A stretch of 64,000 bases of DNA from Chryseobacterium sp. (GTDB lineage: Bacteria > Bacteroidota > Bacteroidia > Flavobacteriales > Weeksellaceae). Where the stretch lies: NCBI GenBank assembly GCA_031286615.1, contig JAITUA010000005.1, forward strand, positions 1 through 64,000, in the 5' to 3' direction. The notes below the pieces were generated by a model, which searched no databases, was not told the origin of the DNA, and saw nothing but the letters and a program-made list of their open reading frames with translations. Numbering within the stretch: the stretch's first letter is position 1; each line of letters begins with the position of its first letter. The translations under genes and the position numbers were made by a program. Positions 41,912-51,300 of this stretch are shown here, piece by piece.

Positions 41912-42718
41912 ATGGCGAAGAAAAATATTTTCACCGATGCATTCGGAACACCTTATTTTTTGAAAAGGTTTATTATTTTTATTTTAGGAGTTGTATCATA
42001 CAGAAGATTCAACGGCTTTAATAAGTTAAAAATAACCGGAACAGAACACCTTGTGGATCTTCCGGATTCTAACGTACTTTTTGTATCCAACCATCAGACC
42101 TATTTTGCAGATGTGGCAGCCATGTATCATGCGTTCTGTGCTGTAAACAACGGATATCTGAACACGATAAAAAACCCGATCTACCTGTTGAATCCAAAGA
42201 TCGATTTTTACTATGTAGCAGCGGAGGAGACCATGAATAAAGGTATTCTTCCCAAAATCTTCAAAATTGCAGGTGCTGTAACGGTAAAAAGAACATGGAG
42301 AGCTGAAGGAAAAAATGTCAACAGAATGGTTGATATGAGTGAGGTAGACAATATTATGAAAGCATTGGACAATGGCTGGGTAGCGACTTTCCCTCAAGGA
42401 ACTACCTCTGCTTTTGCACAGGGACGAAGAGGAACTGCCAAATTGGTAAAGAATCAGCGTCCTATTGTAATTCCGATCAAAATAAACGGATTCAGAAGAG
42501 CTTTTGATAAAAAAGGACTCCGCGTAAAGGTAACCGGTGTAAAACCTACGATGGAATTCAAAGCTCCTTTGGATATTGATTATGATAATGAAAAAGCACC
42601 GGAAATTTTATTGAAAATAATGACTGCCATTGAGCAGACGGAAGATTTCAACCTATTACACAGTTATGATGAAGAACTTAAAGCTAAAAAATTAGAACAA
42701 AAGGACTCAAATAATTAA
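41912..42718 (+). CDS. 1-acyl-sn-glycerol-3-phosphate acyltransferase family protein
   Basis: The 268-residue protein has the acyltransferase motif NHQTYFAD (NHx4D) near residue 48 and the FPQGTTSAFAQGRRG substrate motif (FPEGT-like, with Gln). A hydrophobic N-terminus (FIIFILGVVSYRRF) suggests association with the inner membrane. Such enzymes make phosphatidic acid; lysophospholipid or aminolipid acylation is also possible. It lies in a tight run: Nudix, acyltransferase, lipoprotein, mpl (gaps 6-27 nt). Confidence 0.85.
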   Translation: MAKKNIFTDAFGTPYFLKRFIIFILGVVSYRRFNGFNKLKITGTEHLVDLPDSNVLFVSNHQTYFADVAAMYHAFCAVNNGYLNTIKNPIYLLNPKIDFYYVAAEETMNKGILPKIFKIAGAVTVKRTWRAEGKNVNRMVDMSEVDNIMKALDNGWVATFPQGTTSAFAQGRRGTAKLVKNQRPIVIPIKINGFRRAFDKKGLRVKVTGVKPTMEFKAPLDIDYDNEKAPEILLKIMTAIEQTEDFNLLHSYDEELKAKKLEQKDSNN

Positions 42719-42734
42719 AGTAAATTAAAAAATT

Positions 42735-43172
42735 ATGAACAAAATACTTGGAATCTTATTCGCAATCATAGTATTAGTTTCATGCAGCAGCCAAAAGATA
42801 TATTCGGATTTTGATATCAGCTATTCGAAAAGTGGAGGCTATGCTCCGGTATATGAAAATCTTCTTATAAAAGGAAATAATGTACACTACTCTTTTGAAG
42901 GGCAGGGCAAGAAATACAAGCAGGATTTTAAAATCTCTGATGAGGATTTAAAGAAACTGGATCAGGTTCTTTCTCAGAATAATTTCAGAAGAATACAGGA
43001 AGACCGTAAAAAATTATACGACAATATTTCAACTTCCATCAATGTCAAGAAAGGTCCAAATGAAGGGAGTAAATCGGATGCCAGTATGATCATCCCGAAC
43101 TACAAGACCAACTGGAACAACATTCTTGAAGCTTTCCAGCAGATCATTAATACTAATGTTAAAAAACAGTAA
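42735..43172 (+). CDS. Small lipoprotein of unknown function
   Basis: The 145-residue protein has a lipoprotein signal (FAIIVLVSCSSQK, lipobox Cys17). The mature part contains FDISYSKSGGYAPVYENLLIKGNNVHYSFEGQGKKYKQDFKIS and DLKKLDQVLSQNNFRRIQEDR, a layout common in uncharacterised Flavobacteriia lipoproteins. It sits 6 nt before the Mpl gene, so a link to the envelope or cell-wall recycling is possible. Confidence 0.75.
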   Translation: MNKILGILFAIIVLVSCSSQKIYSDFDISYSKSGGYAPVYENLLIKGNNVHYSFEGQGKKYKQDFKISDEDLKKLDQVLSQNNFRRIQEDRKKLYDNISTSINVKKGPNEGSKSDASMIIPNYKTNWNNILEAFQQIINTNVKKQ

Positions 43173-43178
43173 ATACAA

Positions 43179-44516
43179 TTGAAAACCCACTTCATTGCCA
43201 TTGGCGGAAGCGCCATGCATAATCTTGCGATTGCATTAAAAGACAAAGGATATCAGGTGACAGGTTCTGATGACGCTATTTTTGAGCCTTCAAAATCCCG
43301 TTTGGAAAAGAAAGGAATTCTGCCTCAGGAAATGGGCTGGTTCCCGGAAAAGATCACTCCAGATATTGATGCTGTTATTCTTGGAATGCATGCCCATCAG
43401 GATAATCCTGAATTGGCAAGAGCAAAAGAACTGGGTCTGAAAATATATTCTTATCCTGAATTCCTGTACGAGCAGTCTAAAAATAAAACCAGAGTTGTCA
43501 TTGCCGGATCACATGGTAAAACAACCATTACTTCAATGATCCTTCACGTTTTGAATTTCCATCAGAAAGATGTGGATTTCATGGTTGGGGCTCAGCTTGA
43601 AGGTTTTGACTGTATGGTAAAACTGACTCAGGATAATGACTTCATGGTTCTGGAAGGTGATGAATACCTTTCTTCTCCTATCGATCCTCGTTCTAAATTT
43701 TTACTGTATCAGCCGAATATTGCTTTAATGAGTGGTATTGCATGGGATCATATCAATGTTTTTAAGACATTTGATGATTATATAGATCAGTTCAGAAAAT
43801 TTGTAGCAAGCATTACAGCGGGAGGAGTTCTGGTATATAACGAAGAAGATCCGGAAGTAGTGAAAGTAGTGGAAAGTGCTGAAAATTATTTCAGAAAAAT
43901 CCCTTACAACACTCCTGAATACGAAATCAATAATGGAAAAGTGTATTTAAAAACTGAAATGGGAGATGTTCCTCTTTCTGTTTTTGGAGCTCACAACCTG
44001 TTGAATATGGAAGGAGCAAGACATATCTGCCGACAGCTTGGTATTATGGATGAAGACTTCTATGAGGCTATTATGAGCTTCAAAGGGGCATCCAAACGTC
44101 TTGAAAAAGTAGAAAGGGAGGATAAAGGAACTCTTTATAAGGATTTTGCCCATGCACCCAGCAAGGTGAAGGCAGCTGTAAAAGCTTTCACAGAACAGTT
44201 TAAAAATGATAAGAAATACGGATTTCTGGAGCTTCATACGTATTCCAGTTTAAATCCGGCTTTCCTTGAGCAATATGACCATGCAATGGACGGATTGAAT
44301 GAAGCTATCGTTTTCTACTCTGAAGATGCTTTGAAGATTAAGAGAATGGAGCCTATATCACCAGAATTTATCAAAGAAAAATTCAAGAATGAGAATTTAA
44401 AGGTTTTTACAAACGCTGAAGACCTTCATGCCTATTGGAATACATTGGATAAAACGGATGGTGTTTATTTAATGATGAGTTCCGGAAATTTTGGCGGTCT
44501 TGATTTAACAAAATAA
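43179..44516 (+). CDS. mpl: UDP-N-acetylmuramate-tripeptide ligase (Mpl)
   Basis: The 445-residue Mur ligase family protein starts FIAIGGSAMHNLAIALKDKG, has the P-loop AGSHGKTTITSM, and the Mpl-like EGDEYLSSPIDPRSKF. It re-attaches the recycled tripeptide L-Ala-D-Glu-mDAP to UDP-MurNAc. The start is TTG at 43179: an in-frame TAA lies just upstream (43170-43172, the stop of the previous gene), and the first ATG falls inside the nucleotide-binding motif. It ends in a terminator. Confidence 0.9.
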   Translation: MKTHFIAIGGSAMHNLAIALKDKGYQVTGSDDAIFEPSKSRLEKKGILPQEMGWFPEKITPDIDAVILGMHAHQDNPELARAKELGLKIYSYPEFLYEQSKNKTRVVIAGSHGKTTITSMILHVLNFHQKDVDFMVGAQLEGFDCMVKLTQDNDFMVLEGDEYLSSPIDPRSKFLLYQPNIALMSGIAWDHINVFKTFDDYIDQFRKFVASITAGGVLVYNEEDPEVVKVVESAENYFRKIPYNTPEYEINNGKVYLKTEMGDVPLSVFGAHNLLNMEGARHICRQLGIMDEDFYEAIMSFKGASKRLEKVEREDKGTLYKDFAHAPSKVKAAVKAFTEQFKNDKKYGFLELHTYSSLNPAFLEQYDHAMDGLNEAIVFYSEDALKIKRMEPISPEFIKEKFKNENLKVFTNAEDLHAYWNTLDKTDGVYLMMSSGNFGGLDLTK

Positions 44517-44519
44517 ATA

Positions 44520-44551
44520 AAAAGCTTCGGATGATATTCTGAAGCTTTTTT
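44520..44551. terminator. Bidirectional intrinsic terminator
   Basis: AAAAGCTTC pairs with GAAGCTTTT, with inner GGA/TCT contacts and flanking A and T runs, between convergent mpl and the membrane gene. Confidence 0.85.
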
Positions 44552-44556
44552 AATTA

Positions 44557-45165
44557 TTATTCAATTTTCTTGTTATTGGTTAACTCGATGCTTTTGATGG
44601 ATCCCACCGGTGCAATTTTTATTGTTTTATTACCTTTTGCCAGATAAATGTAATACATGCTGTTTGATCCTATCAAATGTACCAGTTCAGAATTTTCATC
44701 ACCATAATTTAGTGTATAGTCATATTTAAGCTTGCTCTCCTTTATCTTTCTTTTGAGCCCAAGTCCTTCACCCCATCCTATTCCTACGAAGAAAGACAGC
44801 AGCATCATGGCCAGAAACTTCACAAACATATTGGTAAAATGATTCTCAATAGCCTCTTTGCTCATATTTTCATGTCCTTTGAGAGATGCCATCTGGAATG
44901 CCCAGCGTTTATTTTTACTGGCCTGTTTTGATAAAAAAGAGGGAAAAGCAAATGAAAATATAATGATACCGATGAGGATAATCAATATCACAGGATGAGC
45001 CGTTAAGGTAGCAATCGGACTGATCAGGATGTCCATAATTGTTGAATATTTTAGAATATTAATGCCTATCTGGTAATAGAAGACACTTTCTTTTAATATT
45101 CCCATTACGACAAGCAACAGGTAGCCAAACGGAAGTGATCTCTGGATTCCCTCTGAAAATTTCAT
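44557..45165 (-). CDS. Membrane protein of unknown function
   Basis: The 202-residue protein has hydrophobic segments at about 12-30, 45-75 (ILISPIATLTAHPVILIILIGIIIFSFAF) and 110-130 (FVKFLAMMLLSFFVGIGWG), then a C-terminal soluble part of 60 residues (YGDENSELVHLIGSNSMYYIYLAKGNKTIKIAPVGSIKSIEL) that resembles a small beta domain. I do not recognise the family. It is a single gene facing a convergent terminator. Confidence 0.65.
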   Translation of the reverse strand: MKFSEGIQRSLPFGYLLLVVMGILKESVFYYQIGINILKYSTIMDILISPIATLTAHPVILIILIGIIIFSFAFPSFLSKQASKNKRWAFQMASLKGHENMSKEAIENHFTNMFVKFLAMMLLSFFVGIGWGEGLGLKRKIKESKLKYDYTLNYGDENSELVHLIGSNSMYYIYLAKGNKTIKIAPVGSIKSIELTNNKKIE

Positions 45166-45237
45166 TTATTTTCGCTGATTTTAGTTTTTATATTTCACGA
45201 AAATAGAAAATTACCAGCAAATTGTAAACATATTGAT

Positions 45238-46296
45238 CTATTTTTCACATTCTTTGATCAGATTTCTCAAAATTTCTTCTGTGGAAAGTTCACTATACGG
45301 ATGGATAGACTGTCCCAGCCAAATGGATACGAACTCAGGATTCTGTAAAGATTTCGCTGCTTTACGCAATGCATTGGTCAGTTTGTTCTGATAAGGATAG
45401 GGTAAAATATATTCTGAGTTTTCAACCGTTTCTATAAATTGATTCTTTATTCCTCTTGCATATCTTCCGGAAAAGCTTTTCGTTAAAATAATTTCTTCTT
45501 CTTTCACTTTTTTCAGTCTTTCCTTTTCAAAAGGCTGTAAGGCACTTTCCTGAGAAGCCAGTAAAAGATTTCCCACCTGGAAGCCCTGTGCACCTAAATC
45601 TTTAACAGCTTTTAATGTCTTGGCTCCATAAATTCCTCCTGCATAAATTAAGGGAACATTCACATGATCATACACCTGTGACAGCAAAGACAAACCTCCG
45701 ATCTGCGGAACAGGCTCCGCCTCAAAACTTCCTCTGTGGCCTCCCGCCTCTATTCCCTGAACACAAATGATATCAATACCTGATTTTTCAAGCTGCAAAG
45801 CTTCATTCACAGACGTACAGGTTCCGATAAGGGTAACTCCGTTTTCTTTCAACTTCTGGATACTCTGACCATCCAGATTTCCAAATGTAAAACTCAATAT
45901 CTTACAATTTTCTTCAATGATGGCATCCACCTGCTCATGACAAGTGTTTATATTGATGGCCTCAAGTTCCGGAAGTTCTACTTCAATAGTATGTTCTCTG
46001 GCAAACTGCTCAAGAAACTGCCTGGTTTTGACAAACTTTTCTTTTAAATCATCTGTCATCTCAGGAATGTGATGGACAAATATATTAACAGCGAAAGGTT
46101 GATCCGTAATTTTCTTTGTTTTTCTGATCAATTCAACAGACTGGTCTGCGGAAAGATCAGCCAATGCCAGTGATCCCAGACAATCTGCTTTCGCAGCGGC
46201 TGCCACCATCTGTACCGTACTTACTCCAAACATCGGAGCCTGAATGACAGGATATTGTACCCCTAGCTTTTTACTGATTGTATCCGGCCAAAACAT
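45238..46296 (-). CDS. Nitronate monooxygenase family FMN enzyme
   Basis: The 352-residue TIM-barrel protein starts PDTISKKLGVQYPVIQAPMFG and contains CVQGIEAGGHRGSFE and GGIYGAKTLKAVKDLGAQGFQVGNLLL, the FMN-binding loops of nitronate monooxygenases / 2-nitropropane dioxygenases. The catalytic histidine of class I enzymes is in AGGHRG. It oxidises alkyl nitronates such as propionate 3-nitronate. It is a single gene preceded by a heptad array. Confidence 0.86.
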   Translation of the reverse strand: MFWPDTISKKLGVQYPVIQAPMFGVSTVQMVAAAAKADCLGSLALADLSADQSVELIRKTKKITDQPFAVNIFVHHIPEMTDDLKEKFVKTRQFLEQFAREHTIEVELPELEAININTCHEQVDAIIEENCKILSFTFGNLDGQSIQKLKENGVTLIGTCTSVNEALQLEKSGIDIICVQGIEAGGHRGSFEAEPVPQIGGLSLLSQVYDHVNVPLIYAGGIYGAKTLKAVKDLGAQGFQVGNLLLASQESALQPFEKERLKKVKEEEIILTKSFSGRYARGIKNQFIETVENSEYILPYPYQNKLTNALRKAAKSLQNPEFVSIWLGQSIHPYSELSTEEILRNLIKECEK

Positions 46297-46370
46297 AAGA
46301 ATTATTTTTATTAAAATTTACGAAGAATGAGGCAATACTTCTTATTCAATGATATGATATTGCTCAGAAT

Positions 46371-46440
46371 AGAGTTTAAAGTTTAAAGTTTAAAGTTTAA
46401 CGTTCAAAGTTTAGAGTTTAAGGTTGTTGATAAACATCTG
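46371..46440. repeat. 7-bp periodic array of AAAGTTT units
   Basis: Ten consecutive heptamers: AGAGTTT, AAAGTTT x3, AACGTTC, AAAGTTT, AGAGTTT, AAGGTTG, TTGATAA, ACATCTG. Intergenic, between the nitronate monooxygenase start and the DNA alkylation repair gene. Confidence 0.85.
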
Positions 46441-46463
46441 TTGCCCATTGAACAAAGCAAGAT

Positions 46464-47168
46464 TTATTTTGCTTTTCTGAGTGCTTTATATTTTAGTTTT
46501 GACTCTGGATCAAGCTTTTCAGTGGCATAAGAAAATGTTGCAGCAGGCATTGTTTTCACATAACCATCAAGAAAATCATGTAATCTTTTCTTGTCTTTTT
46601 TACCGGCTTCTCTTACCCAGCTTCCTACCGCTTTATTCACCAGTTCATTAGTATCATGAATAAGGATTTCGGCAATGGCAAAAGTATCACCAACATCATT
46701 TTTCCTGATAAAGGCATGGGTGCTTACAATAGCTGTTCTTCTCTCCCACGGACTGTCAGAATGGGCAAGCTTATACAAAATATCCCTTGGTTTGTCAATA
46801 AGATATTCCCCTATAATATGGCAGGCTGCCCTGTCTACAAAATCCCAATTATTCAAACGGTCATGACGGTTCAGGTACAGATCAAAGAGTTCTTTCTTCT
46901 GATCTTCACTCGTTTTTTTACTTCTGGCCTGAAAATCCATAATACTTACGGCACCCATTCTTACCTCGTAAAAATCGCTGTCAAGAAGTTTGTTGACCTC
47001 ATTCAAAGGCATCGCAGAAAATTCTTTAGCCGTAGTAAAAACATCTCCGAATTTCACTCCGAAACTCCTTGTTACCCCATCATTTCCTTTGAAAAACCTC
47101 TCCACTTTATCGAGTTCTTTTTCATTCTTGAATAATGAAAGTGTTTCTATGAATTCCTGTGCTGTCAT
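46464..47168 (-). CDS. DNA alkylation repair (AlkD-like HEAT-repeat) protein
   Basis: The 234-residue all-helical protein has the AlkD pattern: NKLLDSDFYEVRMGAVSIM, LNNWDFVDRAACHIIGEYL, and SPWERRTAIVSTHAFIRKNDVGDTF. Trp and Asp in the NWDFVD motif line the DNA-binding groove. AlkD-type glycosylases remove N3- and N7-alkylated purines without base flipping. It is a single gene. Confidence 0.85.
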   Translation of the reverse strand: MTAQEFIETLSLFKNEKELDKVERFFKGNDGVTRSFGVKFGDVFTTAKEFSAMPLNEVNKLLDSDFYEVRMGAVSIMDFQARSKKTSEDQKKELFDLYLNRHDRLNNWDFVDRAACHIIGEYLIDKPRDILYKLAHSDSPWERRTAIVSTHAFIRKNDVGDTFAIAEILIHDTNELVNKAVGSWVREAGKKDKKRLHDFLDGYVKTMPAATFSYATEKLDPESKLKYKALRKAK

Positions 47169-47268
47169 GGATTATTAATTTAAAATCCCGCAGATTTCAT
47201 AACAATTCAAATTCCTGATCTGTCTATTCATGAAAGCTGCGGGAGTTATTTATTGGTCCGTCTGAAGA

Positions 47269-48144
47269 TTAAATATCCGCTACGGAATTCAACATTTTTT
47301 GTTCCCAATCAGGATCTTTAGGATCAAAGAACAATCTTTTTCCTGTATCTAAAGAACGAACAGTATTCATTTCATCTTCTGTAAGTTCAAAATCAAATAC
47401 ATTAAAGTTTTCTTCAATTCTTGATGGTGTCACAGATTTCGGGATCACTACGAATCCTTCCTGAAGGTGCCATCTTAAAATTACCTGAGCTACGGTTTTA
47501 CCATATTTTTCAGCAATCGCTTTCAGATCAGGATTGCTTAAAAGATTGGCATTACCGTTTCCAAGCGGGCTCCATGGCTGTGTTATGATATTATTTTCTC
47601 TGTCGTATACCTGCAATTCTTTTTGCTGGAATACCGGATGCAGCTCAATCTGATTGATTACCGGCAACACTGTTGAATTAGCTTTTAATTCTTCCAGTTT
47701 TTCGATCGTAAAATTACATACGCCTATAGCTTTGATCTTTCCTTCCTTGTATAATTCTTCCAAAGCCTTCCACGTTCCCAGGAAATCTCCATAAGGCCAG
47801 TGGATAAGATACATATCAAGGTAATCCATCTGCAATCTGTCCAATGTTCTCTGAAAAGCACTTTTAGCTTTTTCATATCCATGATCCTGAACCCATACTT
47901 TTGACGTGATAAACAGCTCATCCCTGTTTACTCCGCTATTTTTCACTCCAGCACCTACAGCTGTTTCATTCTGATAAATAGCAGCAGTATCAATCATTCT
48001 ATATCCGCTCTGAATAGCTTTGATTACTGCATTCTCGCATTCTTTCAGGTCTTCCATCTGCCATACTCCAAAGCCTAAAGCAGGAATATCCACTCCGTTA
48101 TTTAAGGTTACCACAGGCTGCCCTGTATAGGTTTTCTTTTGCAT
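47269..48144 (-). CDS. Aldo/keto reductase, 2,5-diketogluconate reductase-like
   Basis: The 291-residue AKR has the tetrad in place: Asp in MIDTAAIYQNE, Tyr in the same segment, Lys in FITSKVWV and His in YLIHWPYG. GVCNFTIEKLEEL and VVIPKSVTPSRIEENFNVFDFEL complete the NADPH-binding signature. Substrate unknown; such enzymes reduce small carbonyls. It diverges from the GNAT pair, with a heptad array between them. Confidence 0.9.
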   Translation of the reverse strand: MQKKTYTGQPVVTLNNGVDIPALGFGVWQMEDLKECENAVIKAIQSGYRMIDTAAIYQNETAVGAGVKNSGVNRDELFITSKVWVQDHGYEKAKSAFQRTLDRLQMDYLDMYLIHWPYGDFLGTWKALEELYKEGKIKAIGVCNFTIEKLEELKANSTVLPVINQIELHPVFQQKELQVYDRENNIITQPWSPLGNGNANLLSNPDLKAIAEKYGKTVAQVILRWHLQEGFVVIPKSVTPSRIEENFNVFDFELTEDEMNTVRSLDTGKRLFFDPKDPDWEQKMLNSVADI

Positions 48145-48263
48145 AAGTCTTTATTTTAGTTATTAATATAAAGTGATAAACAAATTTGCGACAAAAAATT
48201 GAAAATTCTGCCTACCAATTTTACTGTTTCATTTAAAAAATTGTTATATAATTCCAGCTTTGA

Positions 48264-48326
48264 GTTGTTAGTTGCTAATTGCTTGTTGCTAGTTGTTAGT
48301 TGTTAGTTGCAAATTAATTGTTCAGC
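48264..48326. repeat. 7-bp periodic array of GTTGTTA/GTTGCTA units
   Basis: Nine consecutive heptamers in register: GTTGTTA, GTTGCTA, ATTGCTT, GTTGCTA, GTTGTTA, GTTGTTA, GTTGCAA, ATTAATT, GTTCAGC. It fills part of the divergent promoter region before the GNAT gene. Confidence 0.85.
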
Positions 48327-48373
48327 TGGCGTTCCATCGCTATTTTCTCTATTTTTGTTTAAATTTAAAAATC

Positions 48374-48808
48374 ATGTCACAAAATATCAGGCTGGCAACT
48401 GCAGAAGACTACCAAAGAATTATGGAAATCTGGGAATCGGCTGTAAAAGCAACTCATACTTTTCTTGCAGAAGAGGATTTCAATTATTTTAAAGAAGCTA
48501 TTCCAAGAGATTATCTTCCTAATCTGGAGGTTTATTTAATTACAGAAAACGATGACGTTAAAGGTTTTGCCTCCGTAGCAGAAGGAAACCTTGAAATGCT
48601 CTTCATTCACGATGATGCCCGTGGGAAAGGATATGGAAAAGGCCTTTATCAATTTATGAAAGAAAAGACCGGACTGACCAAAGTGGATGTGAATGAACAG
48701 AACCCACAAGCGATTGGATTTTATGAAAAAATGGGGTTCAGAAAGATCGGAAGATCAGAAAAAGACGGCTCAGGAAAGAATTATCCACTTATTCATATGA
48801 GTCTTTAA
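48374..48808 (+). CDS. GNAT family N-acetyltransferase
   Basis: From the ATG at 48374 (MSQNIRLATAEDYQRIMEIW) the protein has 144 residues. Motif A is LFIHDDARGKGYGKGLYQFM (Q/RxxGxG), followed by VDVNEQNPQAIGFYEKMGFRKIGRS. It is of the single-domain YjaB/putative acetyltransferase type. The frame is open 27 codons upstream into a repeat-derived region, which is not credible coding sequence. Its stop is directly followed by the next GNAT start. A -7-like TATTTTTG lies at 48350-48357. Confidence 0.85.
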   Translation: MSQNIRLATAEDYQRIMEIWESAVKATHTFLAEEDFNYFKEAIPRDYLPNLEVYLITENDDVKGFASVAEGNLEMLFIHDDARGKGYGKGLYQFMKEKTGLTKVDVNEQNPQAIGFYEKMGFRKIGRSEKDGSGKNYPLIHMSL

Positions 48809-49276
48809 ATGGAAAATTTTACATTCAGTTTATTAAATTCCGATGCGGAAATTCCTTATCATTTATTGCTGCTGGCTGATGAAACCAAAGAAGCTATTGA
48901 TCGGTATATTTTTAATTCTGATCTCTATCTTTTGCATGACGGCACCGAAAATATTGCGGTGATGGCATTGTATAAAAGCAGCAATACAGAACTGGAAATT
49001 AAAAATTTGGCTGTAATTGAAAGCTATAGAAGTAAAGGAATAGGAAGCATTCTGATGGATAAAGCAAAAGAAATTGCGAAAGAAAATCATTATAAAATTC
49101 TGACTGTCGGAACCTCGGATACCGGATTCCAACAGATCAGATTTTATGAGAAAAACGGTTTCATTAAAAGTGGAGTCCTGAAAGATTTTTTTATTGAAAA
49201 TTATCCAGATCCCATATATGAAAACGGTTTACAAATGCGCGATATGGTTGTATTAACCCATCACCTGACGGAATAA
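48809..49276 (+). CDS. GNAT family N-acetyltransferase
   Basis: The 155-residue protein has LEIKNLAVIESYRSKGIGSILMDKAKEIA (motif A with Q/RxxGxG as RSKGIG) and GFQQIRFYEKNGFIKSGVL (motif B). The start codon abuts the previous stop, so it is coupled with the upstream GNAT. The last 24 nt overlap the convergent LysR gene. Confidence 0.85.
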   Translation: MENFTFSLLNSDAEIPYHLLLLADETKEAIDRYIFNSDLYLLHDGTENIAVMALYKSSNTELEIKNLAVIESYRSKGIGSILMDKAKEIAKENHYKILTVGTSDTGFQQIRFYEKNGFIKSGVLKDFFIENYPDPIYENGLQMRDMVVLTHHLTE

Positions 49277-50149
49277 GCCTTTAATATGCTCTATTTCAGT
49301 CTGATAATTGGTTTTCTTACGACATCCGAAATACAGCGTGTTTTCCAGTTTCTTTTTTCCTTCCCAGATCAGTTTCACCTCACTGCTTTCAATGTCCTTT
49401 TTGCATAGAAAATCGGGAACAACCGCTAATCCTGTTCCTCCTTTCAGACAACGGATGATTGAGTTCAGATTAGGAACAATATAATTCGGACGGAAATTAG
49501 GTTTATGACCAAAATTAAGAGTCCAGAACTGGAAAAGGTGCTCCATATCTCCTGTGGTTCCGTACCACTTTTCATTCTTCAGCCATTCCTCGATCTGTTC
49601 TGCATCTTTGGTTTTCAAAACCTTATTGAAAGCCGCTGTATCCACATCTTTTCCGCCCACCAGAATGATCTGTTCAGAAGAGAAAGCTTCATGTTCTATA
49701 TTGGGTGAAGATCCTTTTTTAGGAGTGATGATAAGATCAAGAATTCCTTTATCCAGCTGATCCAGCATTTCCGGGTATTCTCCAAAACTGATAATCAGGT
49801 TAAAAGGTAATGAAGAAACATATTGCTCCAGCGTCGTCTGAAAAGTTTCAAAACACATTCCAACACTGATGGTAGGCGTATGTTTCTCTGTAGATTTCTG
49901 GAAGTTTTTTTCTACATCTTCAAGTTTCGTAATAGGCTCAGCAACGGCATTAAATAATACTTTTCCGCGTTCTGTCGGGATCATTTTTCTACCGGTTCTG
50001 TCGAATAGTTTGTATCCTACATAAGCTTCCAGAGAACTTAAATGCAGACTCACTCCCGGCTGTGATATAAATAAAGCATCAGCAGCACCCGTCAATGTCC
50101 CGGTTTTATATATCGCCTTAAAAGTACGATACCATTCTAAATTGACCAT
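49253..50149 (-). CDS. LysR family transcriptional regulator
   Basis: The 298-residue protein has an N-terminal winged HTH (WYRTFKAIYKTGTLTGAADALFISQPGVSLHLSSLEAYVGYKLFDRTGRKMIPTERG) and a type 2 periplasmic-binding effector domain (TISVGMCFETFQTTLEQYV, GILDLIITPKKGSSPNIEHEAF). The inducer is unknown. The mdaB redox operon lies 1.1 kb away beyond the phosphoesterase gene and may be its target, but there is no direct sequence proof. Confidence 0.9.
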   Translation of the reverse strand: MVNLEWYRTFKAIYKTGTLTGAADALFISQPGVSLHLSSLEAYVGYKLFDRTGRKMIPTERGKVLFNAVAEPITKLEDVEKNFQKSTEKHTPTISVGMCFETFQTTLEQYVSSLPFNLIISFGEYPEMLDQLDKGILDLIITPKKGSSPNIEHEAFSSEQIILVGGKDVDTAAFNKVLKTKDAEQIEEWLKNEKWYGTTGDMEHLFQFWTLNFGHKPNFRPNYIVPNLNSIIRCLKGGTGLAVVPDFLCKKDIESSEVKLIWEGKKKLENTLYFGCRKKTNYQTEIEHIKGLFRQVMG

Positions 50150-50189
50150 GATTTAATTATTAATATTCTGATGCAAAGTTACAAAATAA

Positions 50190-50936
50190 TTATAATATTA
50201 ATACATTTTCATTCTTAAGAAATGATGCATAATAATCCGGAATCTCACTTTCCTTTATCTGACGGACCGTTTCATCAATCGGATATGGTAACTGAATAAT
50301 TTCCGGAGTAATTTTTTCTTCGTCTAAAGTGAATATGACATAAGAAGCCAGTCTGTTTTCTTCTTTGGAACGACCTACAGATCCGCAATTGACAGCCCAT
50401 CCATTATTTTCAAACTGTTTTTTAAAAGATAAATGGGTATGCCCCATCACCACAACATCAGCTTGAGAGCTTTTTAGCATATTCTCAAAAACCTCATCAT
50501 TTTCTGATTCATAGAGATAAGTATCGTTACTTTCAAGACTGGAATGCACCAATTGAATATTCCAGTGCTTCTTTCCTACTTTATAGTTTAATTTTAAATG
50601 AAAAGGCAGCTCTGATAAAAACGTTTTGTTCTCTTCTGTAATATGTTTTTTAGAATGATCGATCGCTATAAATCTGGCATTCGTTTCTTCTTCTGAATGC
50701 TTGGACAAAGGAACAACAGGAATATCAAAAGCAATTCTTTCATCATGATTTCCCATCAGGCAAGGAATGTTAAGACTTCTGATTTTTTCAATCACCTCGT
50801 TTCCCCAAGGGGCAAAGTCCACAAGATCCCCTAAACAAAATCTCTGCCTGATTCCTCTTTTCTCAATATCTTCCAACACGACTTCCAGAGCAGGAAGATT
50901 TCCATGCACATCACTAAAAACGGCTATCTGTATCAT
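50190..50936 (-). CDS. Metallophosphoesterase (YfcE-like calcineurin fold)
   Basis: The 248-residue protein has the metallophosphoesterase motifs in order: FSDVHGN, CLGDLVDFAPWG, MGNHDERI, LVHSS and VMGHTHLSF. This is the phosphodiesterase family that binds two metal ions. Substrate unknown. It is followed 40 nt later by the LysR gene on the same strand. Confidence 0.88.
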   Translation of the reverse strand: MIQIAVFSDVHGNLPALEVVLEDIEKRGIRQRFCLGDLVDFAPWGNEVIEKIRSLNIPCLMGNHDERIAFDIPVVPLSKHSEEETNARFIAIDHSKKHITEENKTFLSELPFHLKLNYKVGKKHWNIQLVHSSLESNDTYLYESENDEVFENMLKSSQADVVVMGHTHLSFKKQFENNGWAVNCGSVGRSKEENRLASYVIFTLDEEKITPEIIQLPYPIDETVRQIKESEIPDYYASFLKNENVLIL

Positions 50937-51090
50937 TGTCCTTCAATTTGTTAAACAAATTTACACGACAGTAGGGAATTTCAGTTCGGATATAATATGA
51001 TATTTAACCATGAAAATGGAATTAATTAATGGTGAATTTTTGCTGCGCAAAGTGAATAGTGAATCAGCATATGTACAAGTATCAATTGTT

Positions 51091-51132
51091 CATAATCTCG
51101 AATCTCGAATCACGCAACCCGAATCTCGTAAC
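51091..51132. repeat. 7-bp periodic array of TCGAATC units
   Basis: CATAATC, TCGAATC, TCGAATC, ACGCAAC, CCGAATC, TCGTAAC are consecutive heptamers. It lies in the divergent 364-bp gap between the phosphoesterase and mdaB, which otherwise holds the mdaB promoter and no supported gene. Confidence 0.75.
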
Positions 51133-51263
51133 CTTAAAAAAATTCACAAGCGAAGCGAATTGACCATTCACAATTCACTTTCAAATTTGAAATTCGAAAA
51201 AACTATAATTTAAATAATACTTCCCTATAATTTATATTATTTTTATTATACAAACATCCATCC

Positions 51264-51271
51264 TAACTTTG
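51264..51271 (+). promoter_or_regulatory. -7 box TAACTTTG of the mdaB operon
   Basis: TAACTTTG fits TAnnTTTG and lies 29 nt before the mdaB ATG. No clear -33 TTTG is seen. Confidence 0.5.
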
Positions 51272-51300
51272 CAGAGTAAAATTTAAACAATCATAAAAAA

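Noticed and set aside
51010-51213. 67-residue frame before mdaB
   Set aside because: The frame runs through the heptad array and gives low-complexity text with no conserved features.
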